Program-made: the position numbers and the translations under genes | The notes under the pieces: generated by a model | Seen by the model: the letters and a program-made list of their open reading frames with translations, nothing else | Databases searched by the model: none | Told to the model about the DNA's origin: nothing | In this document: piece by piece, positions 1-5,877 of the stretch | How positions within the stretch are numbered: the first letter of the stretch is position 1 | Layout of the letters: each line of letters begins with the position of its first letter | Assembly (NCBI GenBank): GCA_002327885.1 | Contig: DCUS01000056.1 | Location: 19,871-29,469 of the forward strand | DNA length: 9,599 bases | Source of the DNA: Syntrophaceae bacterium UBA2208 | Lineage (GTDB): Bacteria; Desulfobacterota; BSN033; UBA1163 | Direction of reading: 5' to 3'

Positions 1-1
1 T

Positions 2-394
2 TACTCGGCTGTCATCCCGAGGTTTATCGATGCGCTGGTTCATGGTCGTCCTCCGATCATCTTTGGAGACGGAGAGCAGTCTCGGGATTTTACTTTTATC
101 GAGAATGTCGTTCAGGCCAATCTCCTCGCCATGTCCGCCGGACGTCTTTATGGAGAGGCGATAAATATTGCCTGTGGAGAAAGAATCTCGCTGAACCAAT
201 TAATGAATGTCCTGAAGGAGATTCTGGGATCGAAGTTAGCCCCTGTTTATGAAGAACCGCGAAAAGGAGATGTGAAGCATTCCCTGGCAGATATCCACAA
301 GAGCAAAAAAATTATAAATTACATGCCAAAAGTAGGAATAGAAGAGGGACTAAAAAAAACCGTCGAATTTTTTAAGAGACAAAATAAATCTTAA
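2..394 (+). CDS. NAD-dependent nucleotide-sugar epimerase, C-terminal part (5' truncated)
   Basis: The reading frame is open from base 2 to the TAA at 392-394, giving the last 130 residues of a protein whose start lies outside the window. It is the substrate-binding half of an extended short-chain dehydrogenase/epimerase. Visible landmarks are YSAVIPRFI at the very start, GDGEQSRDFTFIENVVQANL (about residues 22-41), NIACGERISL and RKGDVKHSLADI. These are typical of UDP-glucose / UDP-N-acetylglucosamine 4-epimerases of the WbpP/GalE-like group, cytoplasmic enzymes that make sugar nucleotides for O-antigen or capsule. The Rossmann NAD-binding domain and the YxxxK catalytic pair are not visible, so the exact substrate cannot be told. 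The stop lies 13 bases before the heptose kinase start, so the two are probably co-transcribed. A UDP-glucuronate epimerase or decarboxylase-like relative is possible. Confidence 0.9.
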   Translation, partial: YSAVIPRFIDALVHGRPPIIFGDGEQSRDFTFIENVVQANLLAMSAGRLYGEAINIACGERISLNQLMNVLKEILGSKLAPVYEEPRKGDVKHSLADIHKSKKIINYMPKVGIEEGLKKTVEFFKRQNKS

Positions 395-407
395 AGGAAC
401 GGACAGG

Positions 408-1418
408 ATGATCAGGGTAAAAGAACGAAAAAAGCTGGAGTCCCTATTAAAGAATTTTCCAAGGGTAAAACTTTTAGTGGTGGGTGACGTGATGATGGAC
501 CGATCCATTTTTGGGAAGGTCTCCCGGATCTCCCCGGAGGCACCCGTTCCGGTCATCATCGCAGAGAGAGAGGATTTTAAGCTCGGGGGGGCGGCAAATG
601 TAGCCCATAATATTCGTTCACTCGAAGGAACCGTATCACTCTGTGGCATTGTGGGGGATGACGAAAATGGACAAAAAATATATCAAAGAATGATTGAAGA
701 GGGGATCCAGACAGAGGGGATATTTTTTGAAAAAGAACGGCAGACGACAGTAAAGACGAGGATCATCGCTCACCATCCTCATTACCAACAATTGGTCAGA
801 GTCGATCGGGAGACAACCGCTCACCCCAAAATTTCCACTTACAGAAATCTCTCAAAGTTTTTGATGGAACGGATAGAAGATTTTGACGGGGTGGCGATTT
901 CTGATTATGGGAAAGGTTTATTGACTCGAAGCCTCATTCAGGCCATTATACAAAGAGCCAAAAAGTCAAAGAAGTTGATCATGGTTGATCCAAAAGTAAA
1001 AAATATTTTCTTCTATAAGGGAGCCACAGTCATTACTCCGAATACCAATGAAGCAAGCGAAGCATCGAGAATCCCTGCCACTGATCAATCCTCCGTGGAG
1101 AAAATTGGAAAAAATCTGTTGAAAAGATTGAAGTGCAGCGCTTTAGTCATTACCCAGGGAGAGAAGGGAATGACCATTTTCGAACCCCATCAGAAATCTT
1201 ATCCTGTGTCCACCGTAGCGAAGGAGGTGTATGATGTGACCGGTGCGGGAGACACAGTGATTGGAACGATGGCTCTCGCCTTAGGAACGGGACCTGGCGT
1301 TAGTATTAAAGATGCGGCAAGTTTAGCCAACTATGCGGCGGGGATCGTTGTTGGGAAGGTTGGAACCGCAATTGTGAGCAAAGAGGAACTGCTGAAGGTA
1401 ATAAAAGAGAGCCTTTAG
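408..1418 (+). CDS. rfaE1: D-glycero-beta-D-manno-heptose-7-phosphate kinase (RfaE1/HldA type)
   Basis: A 336-residue PfkB-family sugar kinase that phosphorylates D-glycero-D-manno-heptose 7-phosphate at C1, a cytoplasmic step toward ADP-heptose for the lipopolysaccharide inner core. VVGDVMMDRS (24-33) followed by SRISPEAPVPV (39-49) is the hallmark of the HldE/RfaE kinase domain and separates it from ribokinases. LGGAANVA (59-66), SDYGKG (165-170), VDPK (193-196), TPNTNE (210-215) and TQGEKG (249-254) complete the fold. DVTGAGDT (276-283) holds the anion hole and the catalytic base Asp282. The length matches the kinase half of E. coli HldE, so this is the monofunctional form without the adenylyltransferase domain. 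AAAGGAAC and GGACAGG precede the ATG. It follows the epimerase by 13 bases and ends before a terminator. Confidence 0.93.
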   Translation: MIRVKERKKLESLLKNFPRVKLLVVGDVMMDRSIFGKVSRISPEAPVPVIIAEREDFKLGGAANVAHNIRSLEGTVSLCGIVGDDENGQKIYQRMIEEGIQTEGIFFEKERQTTVKTRIIAHHPHYQQLVRVDRETTAHPKISTYRNLSKFLMERIEDFDGVAISDYGKGLLTRSLIQAIIQRAKKSKKLIMVDPKVKNIFFYKGATVITPNTNEASEASRIPATDQSSVEKIGKNLLKRLKCSALVITQGEKGMTIFEPHQKSYPVSTVAKEVYDVTGAGDTVIGTMALALGTGPGVSIKDAASLANYAAGIVVGKVGTAIVSKEELLKVIKESL

Positions 1419-1512
1419 GTCAGGAATTTTATCCGCCTGCGCAGAAAACCACGGGCGTTGCCCGATGAGGTCCATCGTTAGCGAATGGGGAAAATAGGCT
1501 CTAAAAAAAAGA
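1419..1512. other. Structured intergenic stretch downstream of the heptose kinase
   Basis: No convincing reading frame is present. The stretch holds several short self-complementary segments in a row: CTGCGCAG (1437-1444), CGGGC-GTT-GCCCG (1452-1464), CCATCG...CGAATGG (1472-1488, one bulged A) and GGCTCT-A7-AGAGCC (1497-1515). The last shares bases 1513-1515 with the terminator stem that follows, so the two cannot form together. It would lie in the 3' untranslated region of the kinase message. I do not recognise an RNA family in it. It could be remnant sequence or an RNA 3'-end structure. Confidence 0.5.
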
Positions 1513-1551
1513 GCCCTGCCTCAGACTTGAGGATAGGGCCCTTCATTTTTT
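1503..1551. terminator. Bidirectional intrinsic terminator between rfaE1 and the dodecin gene
   Basis: The stem is GCCCT (1513-1517) with AGGGC (1535-1539), continued by CCTCA (1519-1523) with TGAGG (1528-1532), over a GACT loop; one G and an AT are unpaired between the two helices. On the + strand it is followed by CCTTCA and six T (1546-1551), serving the heptose kinase. On the - strand it is followed by CTC and eight T (complement of A 1503-1510), serving the dodecin gene. The minus-strand version has the better T-tract. This fits two convergent transcription units. Confidence 0.8.
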
Positions 1552-1594
1552 ATCCCCCTTAGGATAATCAAGCATTCATTGGAACCATCAATGG

Positions 1595-1807
1595 TTATGT
1601 TTCAAGGACGAAAATGATTTCCAGCCTGATCCTATATTCTATGATCTTAGAATTTTCAATTGCTACTCTCATCTCAACAACACGTAATCCAGTGATTCCC
1701 CTTAATGTCTTTGTCGCTCTTGCGAAACCTACCTTGATGGCATCCTCAAAACCTTTTGAAGAACCTGCAATGATTTCGGTTACTCTCGCAACTCTCGGCT
1801 CCGTCAT
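1595..1807 (-). CDS. Dodecin family protein (no flavin-stacking Trp)
   Basis: A 70-residue protein matching dodecins, small beta-alpha-beta-beta proteins that assemble into hollow dodecamers. Recognisable are VARVTEIIAGSSKGFEDAI (7-25), FARATKTLRGITG (28-40), the VVEMR strand and the final strand EYRIRLEIIFVLE (57-69). In flavin-binding dodecins the segment after KTLR carries a Trp that stacks on the isoalloxazine ring; here the aligned position appears to be Gly40. The IxYRIxLE ending instead resembles the calcium-dodecin group typified by M. tuberculosis Rv0379. A flavin-storage role is therefore doubtful. I chose the ATG at 1807 because GGAGG lies 8 bases upstream; an in-frame GTG at 1816 falls inside that ribosome binding site. 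It is monocistronic, with its own promoter and terminator, and convergent with rfaE1. Confidence 0.9.
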   Translation of the reverse strand: MTEPRVARVTEIIAGSSKGFEDAIKVGFARATKTLRGITGLRVVEMRVAIENSKIIEYRIRLEIIFVLET

Positions 1808-1813
1808 GCTTAT

Positions 1814-1820
1814 CACCTCC
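1814..1820 (-). promoter_or_regulatory. Ribosome binding site that fixes the dodecin start
   Basis: On the - strand the sequence reads GGAGGTGATAAGC and then ATG. GGAGGTGAT is nearly the full anti-16S complement, and the spacing from GGAGG to ATG is 8 bases. The GTG inside it would add three residues but cannot be the start if this site is used. Confidence 0.85.
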
Positions 1821-1849
1821 TTTTCTTAAATTGAGATTAATGGTTACAG

Positions 1850-1900
1850 TTTATACAAAAATCTAAAAGAATGTCAATGAGAAAATATGAGAAAAAATAT
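1850..1900 (-). promoter_or_regulatory. Sigma70-type promoter of the dodecin gene
   Basis: On the - strand there is a perfect -35 box TTGACA (1877-1872), a 16-base spacer, and a -10 box TATAAA (1855-1850). The predicted start is near 1843, giving a leader of about 36 bases. Directly upstream of the -35 box (1877-1900) the strand is almost pure A/T with T-tracts, in two near-identical 10-base copies (ATGAGAAAAT and ATGAGAAAAA on the + strand). This resembles an UP element for the polymerase alpha subunit. The boxes are seen; activity is inferred. Confidence 0.75.
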
Positions 1901-1927
1901 TGGTAAATTTAATGGTTGTGTTATAAA
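1900..1927 (+). promoter_or_regulatory. Candidate promoter for the xerC-hslVU-arg transcription unit
   Basis: TTGGTA (1900-1905) is a 4/6 match to a -35 box. A 16-base spacer leads to TATAAA (1922-1927), preceded by TG and one base (1919-1921), which makes an extended -10 element. The leader would be about 60 bases before the xerC ATG at 1993. The region is AT-rich and divergent from the dodecin promoter. No operator was recognised. Confidence 0.5.
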
Positions 1928-1992
1928 ATAAAATTTCAATAACATTTTCATAACTTACGTTGTATTTGAGATGAAATAGATGAGGCAGGTGA

Positions 1993-2970
1993 ATGACGAC
2001 CCAGTCTGTTGAAAACCGTGGTTTAATCCCACAATTTATTCATTACTTAACCGTGGAGAAAAACGCCTCCCCTCATACTTGTCGATGTTATCAGAGAGAT
2101 TTAGAAGGGTTTGAGGATTTTTTAAAGAACTCAGGGTTGGTGCTCCCTTCTTCCGCAGAAGTTGAGTGGGGGAAGATGGATCGGATGGCGATCCGAAAAT
2201 ATCTGAGCTTTCTCCATCGGAAGAATAAGAAAAGTTCTATTGCGAGAAAAATTTCCACACTGCGCTCTTTTTTTAGGTATCTGAATAGAGAACAGATGGT
2301 CGCTTCCAACCCGGCCAAAAGTGTTTCAACTCCTAAAGTGGAAAAGACTCTTCCCACTACGCTCACTGTGGATGAGGCCTTCCGGTTAATGGAATCCCCC
2401 AAAGGTCTTTCTGAAAAGGTTCCCCCGGCGGGGAGGAAGGATAAAAGATTGAGGGATCAAGCCATTTTAGAATTGCTTTATTCCAGCGGATTACGCGTCA
2501 GTGAATTAGTCGGATTGAATTTGAAGCAAATCGACCTGGATTTAGGCATCGTGAGAGTGATGGGAAAGGGAAGGAAAGAGCGGATCGTTCCGGTGGGGGG
2601 CAAGGCGATCGAGTCATTGAACGCATACCTGAATGAACGAGGGAGGATCAAGGATGAAGACCCTCTTTTTGTTAATTTTTGGGGGGGGAGATTGACCGCA
2701 CGGAGCGTAGGAAGGTTGATTAAAAAATATTCGAGGCATTCGGGCATTTTTCGGAGAGTCAGCCCCCATAGCCTTCGCCACACATTTGCCACGCATCTTT
2801 TGGATGCAGGAGCTGATATTCGAGAGATTCAAGAGATGTTAGGACATTCAAGTCTCTCGACCACCCAGAGATATACCCACATCAGTCTGGGAAAATTGAT
2901 GGAGGTCTATGACAAAGCCCATCCCCGAAGTTTTAAGAATGTGAGTGGAAAAAGTCAGGAGAATCATTAA
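1993..2970 (+). CDS. xerC: Tyrosine recombinase XerC
   Basis: A 325-residue site-specific tyrosine recombinase. XerC acts with XerD at dif to resolve chromosome dimers before division. The N-terminal core-binding domain (about 10-110) contains FIHYLTVEKNASPHT (15-29). The catalytic domain carries the complete set: Arg168 in SSGLRVSEL, Lys192 in GKGRKERIVPV, His259 and Arg262 in SPHSLRHTFATHLL, His285 in MLGHSSLSTTQ, and nucleophile Tyr294 in QRYTHIS. It is slightly longer than the usual 295-300 residues, through an insert near 138-152 and a short tail. XerC is preferred over XerD because xerC next to hslVU is a known arrangement (codV-clpQY in Bacillus), although sequence alone does not separate them firmly. 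GAGG lies 7 bases before the ATG. It is the first gene of its unit. Confidence 0.92.
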   Translation: MTTQSVENRGLIPQFIHYLTVEKNASPHTCRCYQRDLEGFEDFLKNSGLVLPSSAEVEWGKMDRMAIRKYLSFLHRKNKKSSIARKISTLRSFFRYLNREQMVASNPAKSVSTPKVEKTLPTTLTVDEAFRLMESPKGLSEKVPPAGRKDKRLRDQAILELLYSSGLRVSELVGLNLKQIDLDLGIVRVMGKGRKERIVPVGGKAIESLNAYLNERGRIKDEDPLFVNFWGGRLTARSVGRLIKKYSRHSGIFRRVSPHSLRHTFATHLLDAGADIREIQEMLGHSSLSTTQRYTHISLGKLMEVYDKAHPRSFKNVSGKSQENH

Positions 2971-3014
2971 TGGGTAGGATTCAGGTCGATCGGTGAAGGG
3001 AAAAGGGTGATCTT

Positions 3015-3548
3015 ATGGTAAAGATGCGAGGAACGACTGTTTTATCCGTTCGTCATAAAGGGAAAGTCGTGATGGCAGGAGACGGGCAGGTGTCTCTTGA
3101 ACATACCATCATGAAGCACACAGCCAGAAAGGTTCGAAAAATTTACCACGACAAAGTTCTCGCCGGTTTTGCAGGGGCGACAGCAGATGCCTTTACCCTT
3201 TTTGCTAAGTTTGAGGAGAAATTGGATCAATACAGTGGAAATTTACTGAGGGCAGCCGTGGAGTTGGCTAAAGACTGGAGGACAGACCGGGTTCTCCGGA
3301 GGCTGGAAGCCTTGCTCATGGTCGCTGATTCTGAACATACGTTGGTGATTTCCGGAAATGGGGACGTCATTGAACCTGACGACGGCGTGACGGCCATCGG
3401 GAGTGGCGGCCCTTATGCTCATTCGGCTGCCAAGGCATTGACCGGTTTTTCCGATTTGGATGCCGGGGCCATTGCTTTTGAAGCCTTGAAGATTGCGGCC
3501 TCCATCTGCATCTACACCAACGATCAGATCATTTTGGAGGAGTTATGA
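3015..3548 (+). CDS. hslV: ATP-dependent protease subunit HslV
   Basis: This is the proteolytic subunit of the HslVU (ClpQY) protease, a cytoplasmic double hexamer capped by HslU that degrades unfolded or regulatory proteins. The 177 residues include the N-terminal threonine region GTTVLSV (6-12), AGDGQVSLE (21-29), KVRKIYHDKVLAGFAGATAD (39-58), ELAKDWRTDR (83-92) and IGSGGPYA (128-135). By alignment with E. coli HslV the nucleophile is Thr7, exposed after removal of a six-residue leader; Asp23, Lys39 and Ser130 correspond to the supporting residues. Two ATGs are possible, at 3015 and 3024; AAGGGTGA lies close before the first and none before the second, so 3015 is preferred. The stop overlaps the hslU start in ATGA, which implies coupled translation. 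Confidence 0.96.
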   Translation: MVKMRGTTVLSVRHKGKVVMAGDGQVSLEHTIMKHTARKVRKIYHDKVLAGFAGATADAFTLFAKFEEKLDQYSGNLLRAAVELAKDWRTDRVLRRLEALLMVADSEHTLVISGNGDVIEPDDGVTAIGSGGPYAHSAAKALTGFSDLDAGAIAFEALKIAASICIYTNDQIILEEL

Positions 3549-4876
3549 GGCAGACCTTTACGCCCCGTGAGATCGTTTCTGAATTGGATAAATATATCGT
3601 TGGACAGAAGGATGCAAAGAGAGCCGTGGCCATTGCATTGAGAAACAGATGGAGGCGCCAGCAGGTTCCTGAGCCCCTCAGAGATGAAATTGCTCCTAAA
3701 AACATCATTATGATCGGACCCACCGGGGTCGGTAAGACGGAGATCGCACGAAGATTGGCCAAATTAGCGCAGGCCCCTTTTTTAAAGATTGAAGCATCAA
3801 AATTTACAGAGGTGGGATATGTCGGAAGAGATGTGGAGTCGATGATTCGGGATCTCACCGAACTGGCGGTCAATATGTTGAAAGCGGAGGAATCTCGCAA
3901 AGTACAGCAGAGAGCGGAAGAGATGGCTGAAGAGAGGCTCTTGGATTTACTTCTTCCTCGCTCCGGGAAAGGATCCCAAAAAGAAGGGGAGGATCAGCAG
4001 ACCACTCGCGAAAAGCTTCGAAAGTTGCTGAAGGCGGGAAAACTCAGTGAGAAGTATGTGGAGGTGGAGATTGTGGATCGAAACCTCCCCATCGTGGAGA
4101 TCTTTTCCGCTTCCGGATTGGAAGAAATGGATGTCAATATTAAAGATATGTTTGGGAGCCTGTTTCCAAAAAAGAAAAAACAGAGGAAAGTCAAAGTTCC
4201 GGAAGCGCTGACCATCCTCTCTCAAGAGGAATCGTATAAATTGATCGATATGGATTCTGTGATCAAACAGGCCATTGAACGAGTTGAGCAATCGGGAATT
4301 ATCTTTCTCGACGAAATCGATAAGATTGCAGGAAGGGAATCCGCCTATGGTCCGGATGTCTCCCGGGAAGGGGTTCAGAGGGATATCCTGCCCATTGTGG
4401 AAGGGACGACCGTGACGACAAAATACGGAATGGTCAAGACGGACCATGTTTTATTTATTGCTGCCGGGGCCTTTCATGTTTCCAAACCTGCGGATCTCAT
4501 CCCCGAGCTTCAAGGTCGCTTTCCGATCCGGGTTGAATTGGATTCTTTAGGGAAGGCGGATCTGGTTCGAATCCTCACGGAGCCGGAAAATGCGCTGATC
4601 AAACAATATACCGCCTTGATGGAGACAGAATCGGTCAAGGTAAATTTTAAGGAAGATGGAATTTCAGAGATTGCGGAGATGGCGGCGTTAATCAATGAAA
4701 GAACAGAAAACATAGGAGCCAGACGGCTTTACACCATGATGGAGAAATTACTGGATGAGATTTCATTTGACGCTCCCGAGATGACCGGGGAAAATATGGT
4801 GATTGATGCAAGGTATGTTCGAGAGAAATTGAGCGGTTTTGTGCAGGATGAGGATTTAAGCAGGTATATTTTATAA
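3545..4876 (+). CDS. hslU: ATP-dependent protease ATPase subunit HslU
   Basis: The AAA+ unfoldase that recognises substrates, unfolds them and threads them into HslV. Its 443 residues equal the E. coli length. Seen in order: the N-terminal VSELDKYIVGQKDAKRAVAI (11-30), Walker A GPTGVGKT (58-65), pore loop GYVG (91-94), an inserted I-domain (about 110-240) rich in charged residues, Walker B IIFLDEID (252-259), the arginine-finger segment GRFP (324-327), sensor-2 GARR (391-394) and the C-terminal tail DEDLSRYIL, which docks on HslV. All catalytic elements are intact. The ATG overlaps the hslV stop, and GGAGG sits just upstream inside hslV. The I-domain spacer 135-160 is the least conserved part, as in relatives. 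Confidence 0.97.
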   Translation: MRQTFTPREIVSELDKYIVGQKDAKRAVAIALRNRWRRQQVPEPLRDEIAPKNIIMIGPTGVGKTEIARRLAKLAQAPFLKIEASKFTEVGYVGRDVESMIRDLTELAVNMLKAEESRKVQQRAEEMAEERLLDLLLPRSGKGSQKEGEDQQTTREKLRKLLKAGKLSEKYVEVEIVDRNLPIVEIFSASGLEEMDVNIKDMFGSLFPKKKKQRKVKVPEALTILSQEESYKLIDMDSVIKQAIERVEQSGIIFLDEIDKIAGRESAYGPDVSREGVQRDILPIVEGTTVTTKYGMVKTDHVLFIAAGAFHVSKPADLIPELQGRFPIRVELDSLGKADLVRILTEPENALIKQYTALMETESVKVNFKEDGISEIAEMAALINERTENIGARRLYTMMEKLLDEISFDAPEMTGENMVIDARYVREKLSGFVQDEDLSRYIL

Positions 4877-4890
4877 GGAGGTAAGCGGAG
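4877..4890 (+). promoter_or_regulatory. Two possible ribosome binding sites before argB
   Basis: A strong GGAGGT (4877-4882) directly follows the hslU stop but lies 15 bases from the argB ATG, which is long. A weaker GGAG (4887-4890) has a normal 7-base spacing. No alternative in-frame start lies between them, so the ATG at 4898 stands and the weaker site is probably the working one. Confidence 0.5.
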
Positions 4891-4897
4891 CGGACCC

Positions 4898-5788
4898 ATG
4901 GAAAACCCTATTGACAAAGCCAACATCTTGGTCGAGGCCCTTCCTTATATTCGGCGATTCTATGATAAGACCATCGTCATTAAATACGGGGGGAGCACGA
5001 TGGAGGAAAGGTGGATGAAGCGGAGCTTTGCTCTCGATGTTGTCCTCTTGAAATACATCGGTCTTCATCCTGTCATCGTCCATGGCGGAGGGCCCCAGAT
5101 TGGTGAGATGTTGACCAAGATAGGGAAAAAATCTCAATTCATAGAGGGGATGAGGGTGACGGATGGAGAGACCATGGATATTGTCGAAATGGTACTCGTC
5201 GGGAAGGTGAATAAAGAGATTGTTTCTCTCATTAATCAGCAGGGAGGCAAAGCCGTCGGGCTGAGCGGAAAAGACGGCCGTCTCATCACGGCTAAAAAAT
5301 TAAAATTGACGAAGAGGGGCGGCAAGGGGGAGAAGCCTGAGGCCATTGATATTGGAATGGTGGGAGAGGTGAAGACGATCAACCCGGGAGTCATCGAAGC
5401 GCTGGAGAAAGAAAATTTCATTCCGGTCATTGCGCCGGTGGGCGTCGGGGAGGAGGGGGAGACCTATAATATTAATGCCGATCTGGTGGCTGGAAAGATA
5501 GCCTCTGCGCTGAAAGCAGAGAAATTCATTCTCCTCACCGATGTGGAGGGCGTGATGGATAAGAAACATCGGTTGATTCCTACTCTTGATGTGAGGCAGG
5601 CCAAACGATTAATCACCCAGAAGGTCGTCTCCTCCGGGATGATTCCAAAGATTAATTGCTGCCTCAACGCCTTGGACGGAGAGGTGGCCAAAGCCCATAT
5701 TATTGATGGAAGGGTGGAGCATGCCATTCTGTTAGAAATTTTTACCAATGTGGGGATTGGAACACAAATCACCAAAGGAGTGGAATAA
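4898..5788 (+). CDS. argB: Acetylglutamate kinase
   Basis: Phosphorylates N-acetyl-L-glutamate with ATP, the second step of arginine synthesis. The 296-residue amino-acid-kinase fold shows KYGGS with Lys29 (29-33), HGGGPQIG (62-69) for substrate and phosphate binding, MRVTDG around Arg86, NINAD (191-195), LTDVEGV (213-219) and GMIPKI with Lys251 (247-252). An N-terminal helix ending in ALPYIRRFYDKT and the C-terminal HAILLEIFTNVGIGT (275-289) are features of the hexameric, arginine-inhibited enzymes (Pseudomonas aeruginosa, Thermotoga), so feedback inhibition by arginine is likely. It starts 21 bases after hslU. The last codon and the stop fall inside a period-8 repeat that fills the following gap, so the extreme C-terminus (KGVE) may be repeat-derived. 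Confidence 0.96.
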   Translation: MENPIDKANILVEALPYIRRFYDKTIVIKYGGSTMEERWMKRSFALDVVLLKYIGLHPVIVHGGGPQIGEMLTKIGKKSQFIEGMRVTDGETMDIVEMVLVGKVNKEIVSLINQQGGKAVGLSGKDGRLITAKKLKLTKRGGKGEKPEAIDIGMVGEVKTINPGVIEALEKENFIPVIAPVGVGEEGETYNINADLVAGKIASALKAEKFILLTDVEGVMDKKHRLIPTLDVRQAKRLITQKVVSSGMIPKINCCLNALDGEVAKAHIIDGRVEHAILLEIFTNVGIGTQITKGVE

Positions 5789-5860
5789 TGGAACACTGGA
5801 ATAATAGGATAATTAAATCATTTAATCCATCATTCCAATCTTCCAATATCCCGTTCTTCC
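5781..5860. repeat. Fold-back period-8 repeat in the argB/argD gap
   Basis: From 5781 the sequence can be cut into ten 8-base units. The first four are TGGAATAA, TGGAACAC, TGGAATAA and TAGGATAA. The two central units are TTAAATCA and TTTAATCC. The last four end in TTCC or TCCC and are reverse-complement forms (ATCATTCC, AATCTTCC, AATATCCC, GTTCTTCC). The centre TTAAAT-C-ATTTAA (5813-5825) is a perfect palindrome, and TGGAATAATAGGAT (5797-5810) pairs imperfectly with ATCCATCATTCCA (5825-5837). The element starts inside the end of argB and stops just before the argD ribosome binding site. No T-tract follows, so it is not a standard terminator. Confidence 0.7.
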
Positions 5861-5877
5861 AATAAAGGGGTGTTCGT

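Noticed and set aside
1419..1512. Riboswitch (fluoride, cyclic-di-GMP or similar) suggested by the hairpin run
   Set aside because: Conserved core sequences of these classes were not found on either strand, and no gene follows in the + direction for it to control.
1614..1829. Open frame on the + strand opposite the dodecin gene
   Set aside because: The - strand protein matches a known family and has a promoter, ribosome binding site and terminator; the + strand frame has none of these.
1808..1992. dif recombination site near xerC
   Set aside because: No 28-base sequence with recognisable XerC and XerD half-sites around a 6-base centre was found; the region is better explained by divergent promoters.
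1993..2970. Integrase of a mobile element or integron instead of XerC
   Set aside because: The size, motifs and location next to hslVU fit the housekeeping recombinase; there is no tRNA, attachment repeat or phage gene nearby.
3947..4447. Long open frame on the - strand inside hslU (166 codons)
   Set aside because: It lies wholly antisense to the intact, conserved hslU, shows no recognisable family and is low-complexity in composition; the same holds for the antisense frame 8398-8835 over leuS.
5781..5860. CRISPR array or terminator in the argB/argD gap
   Set aside because: Units are only 8 bases, contiguous and without spacers, so not CRISPR. The palindrome is AT-rich and not followed by a T-run, so not an intrinsic terminator.
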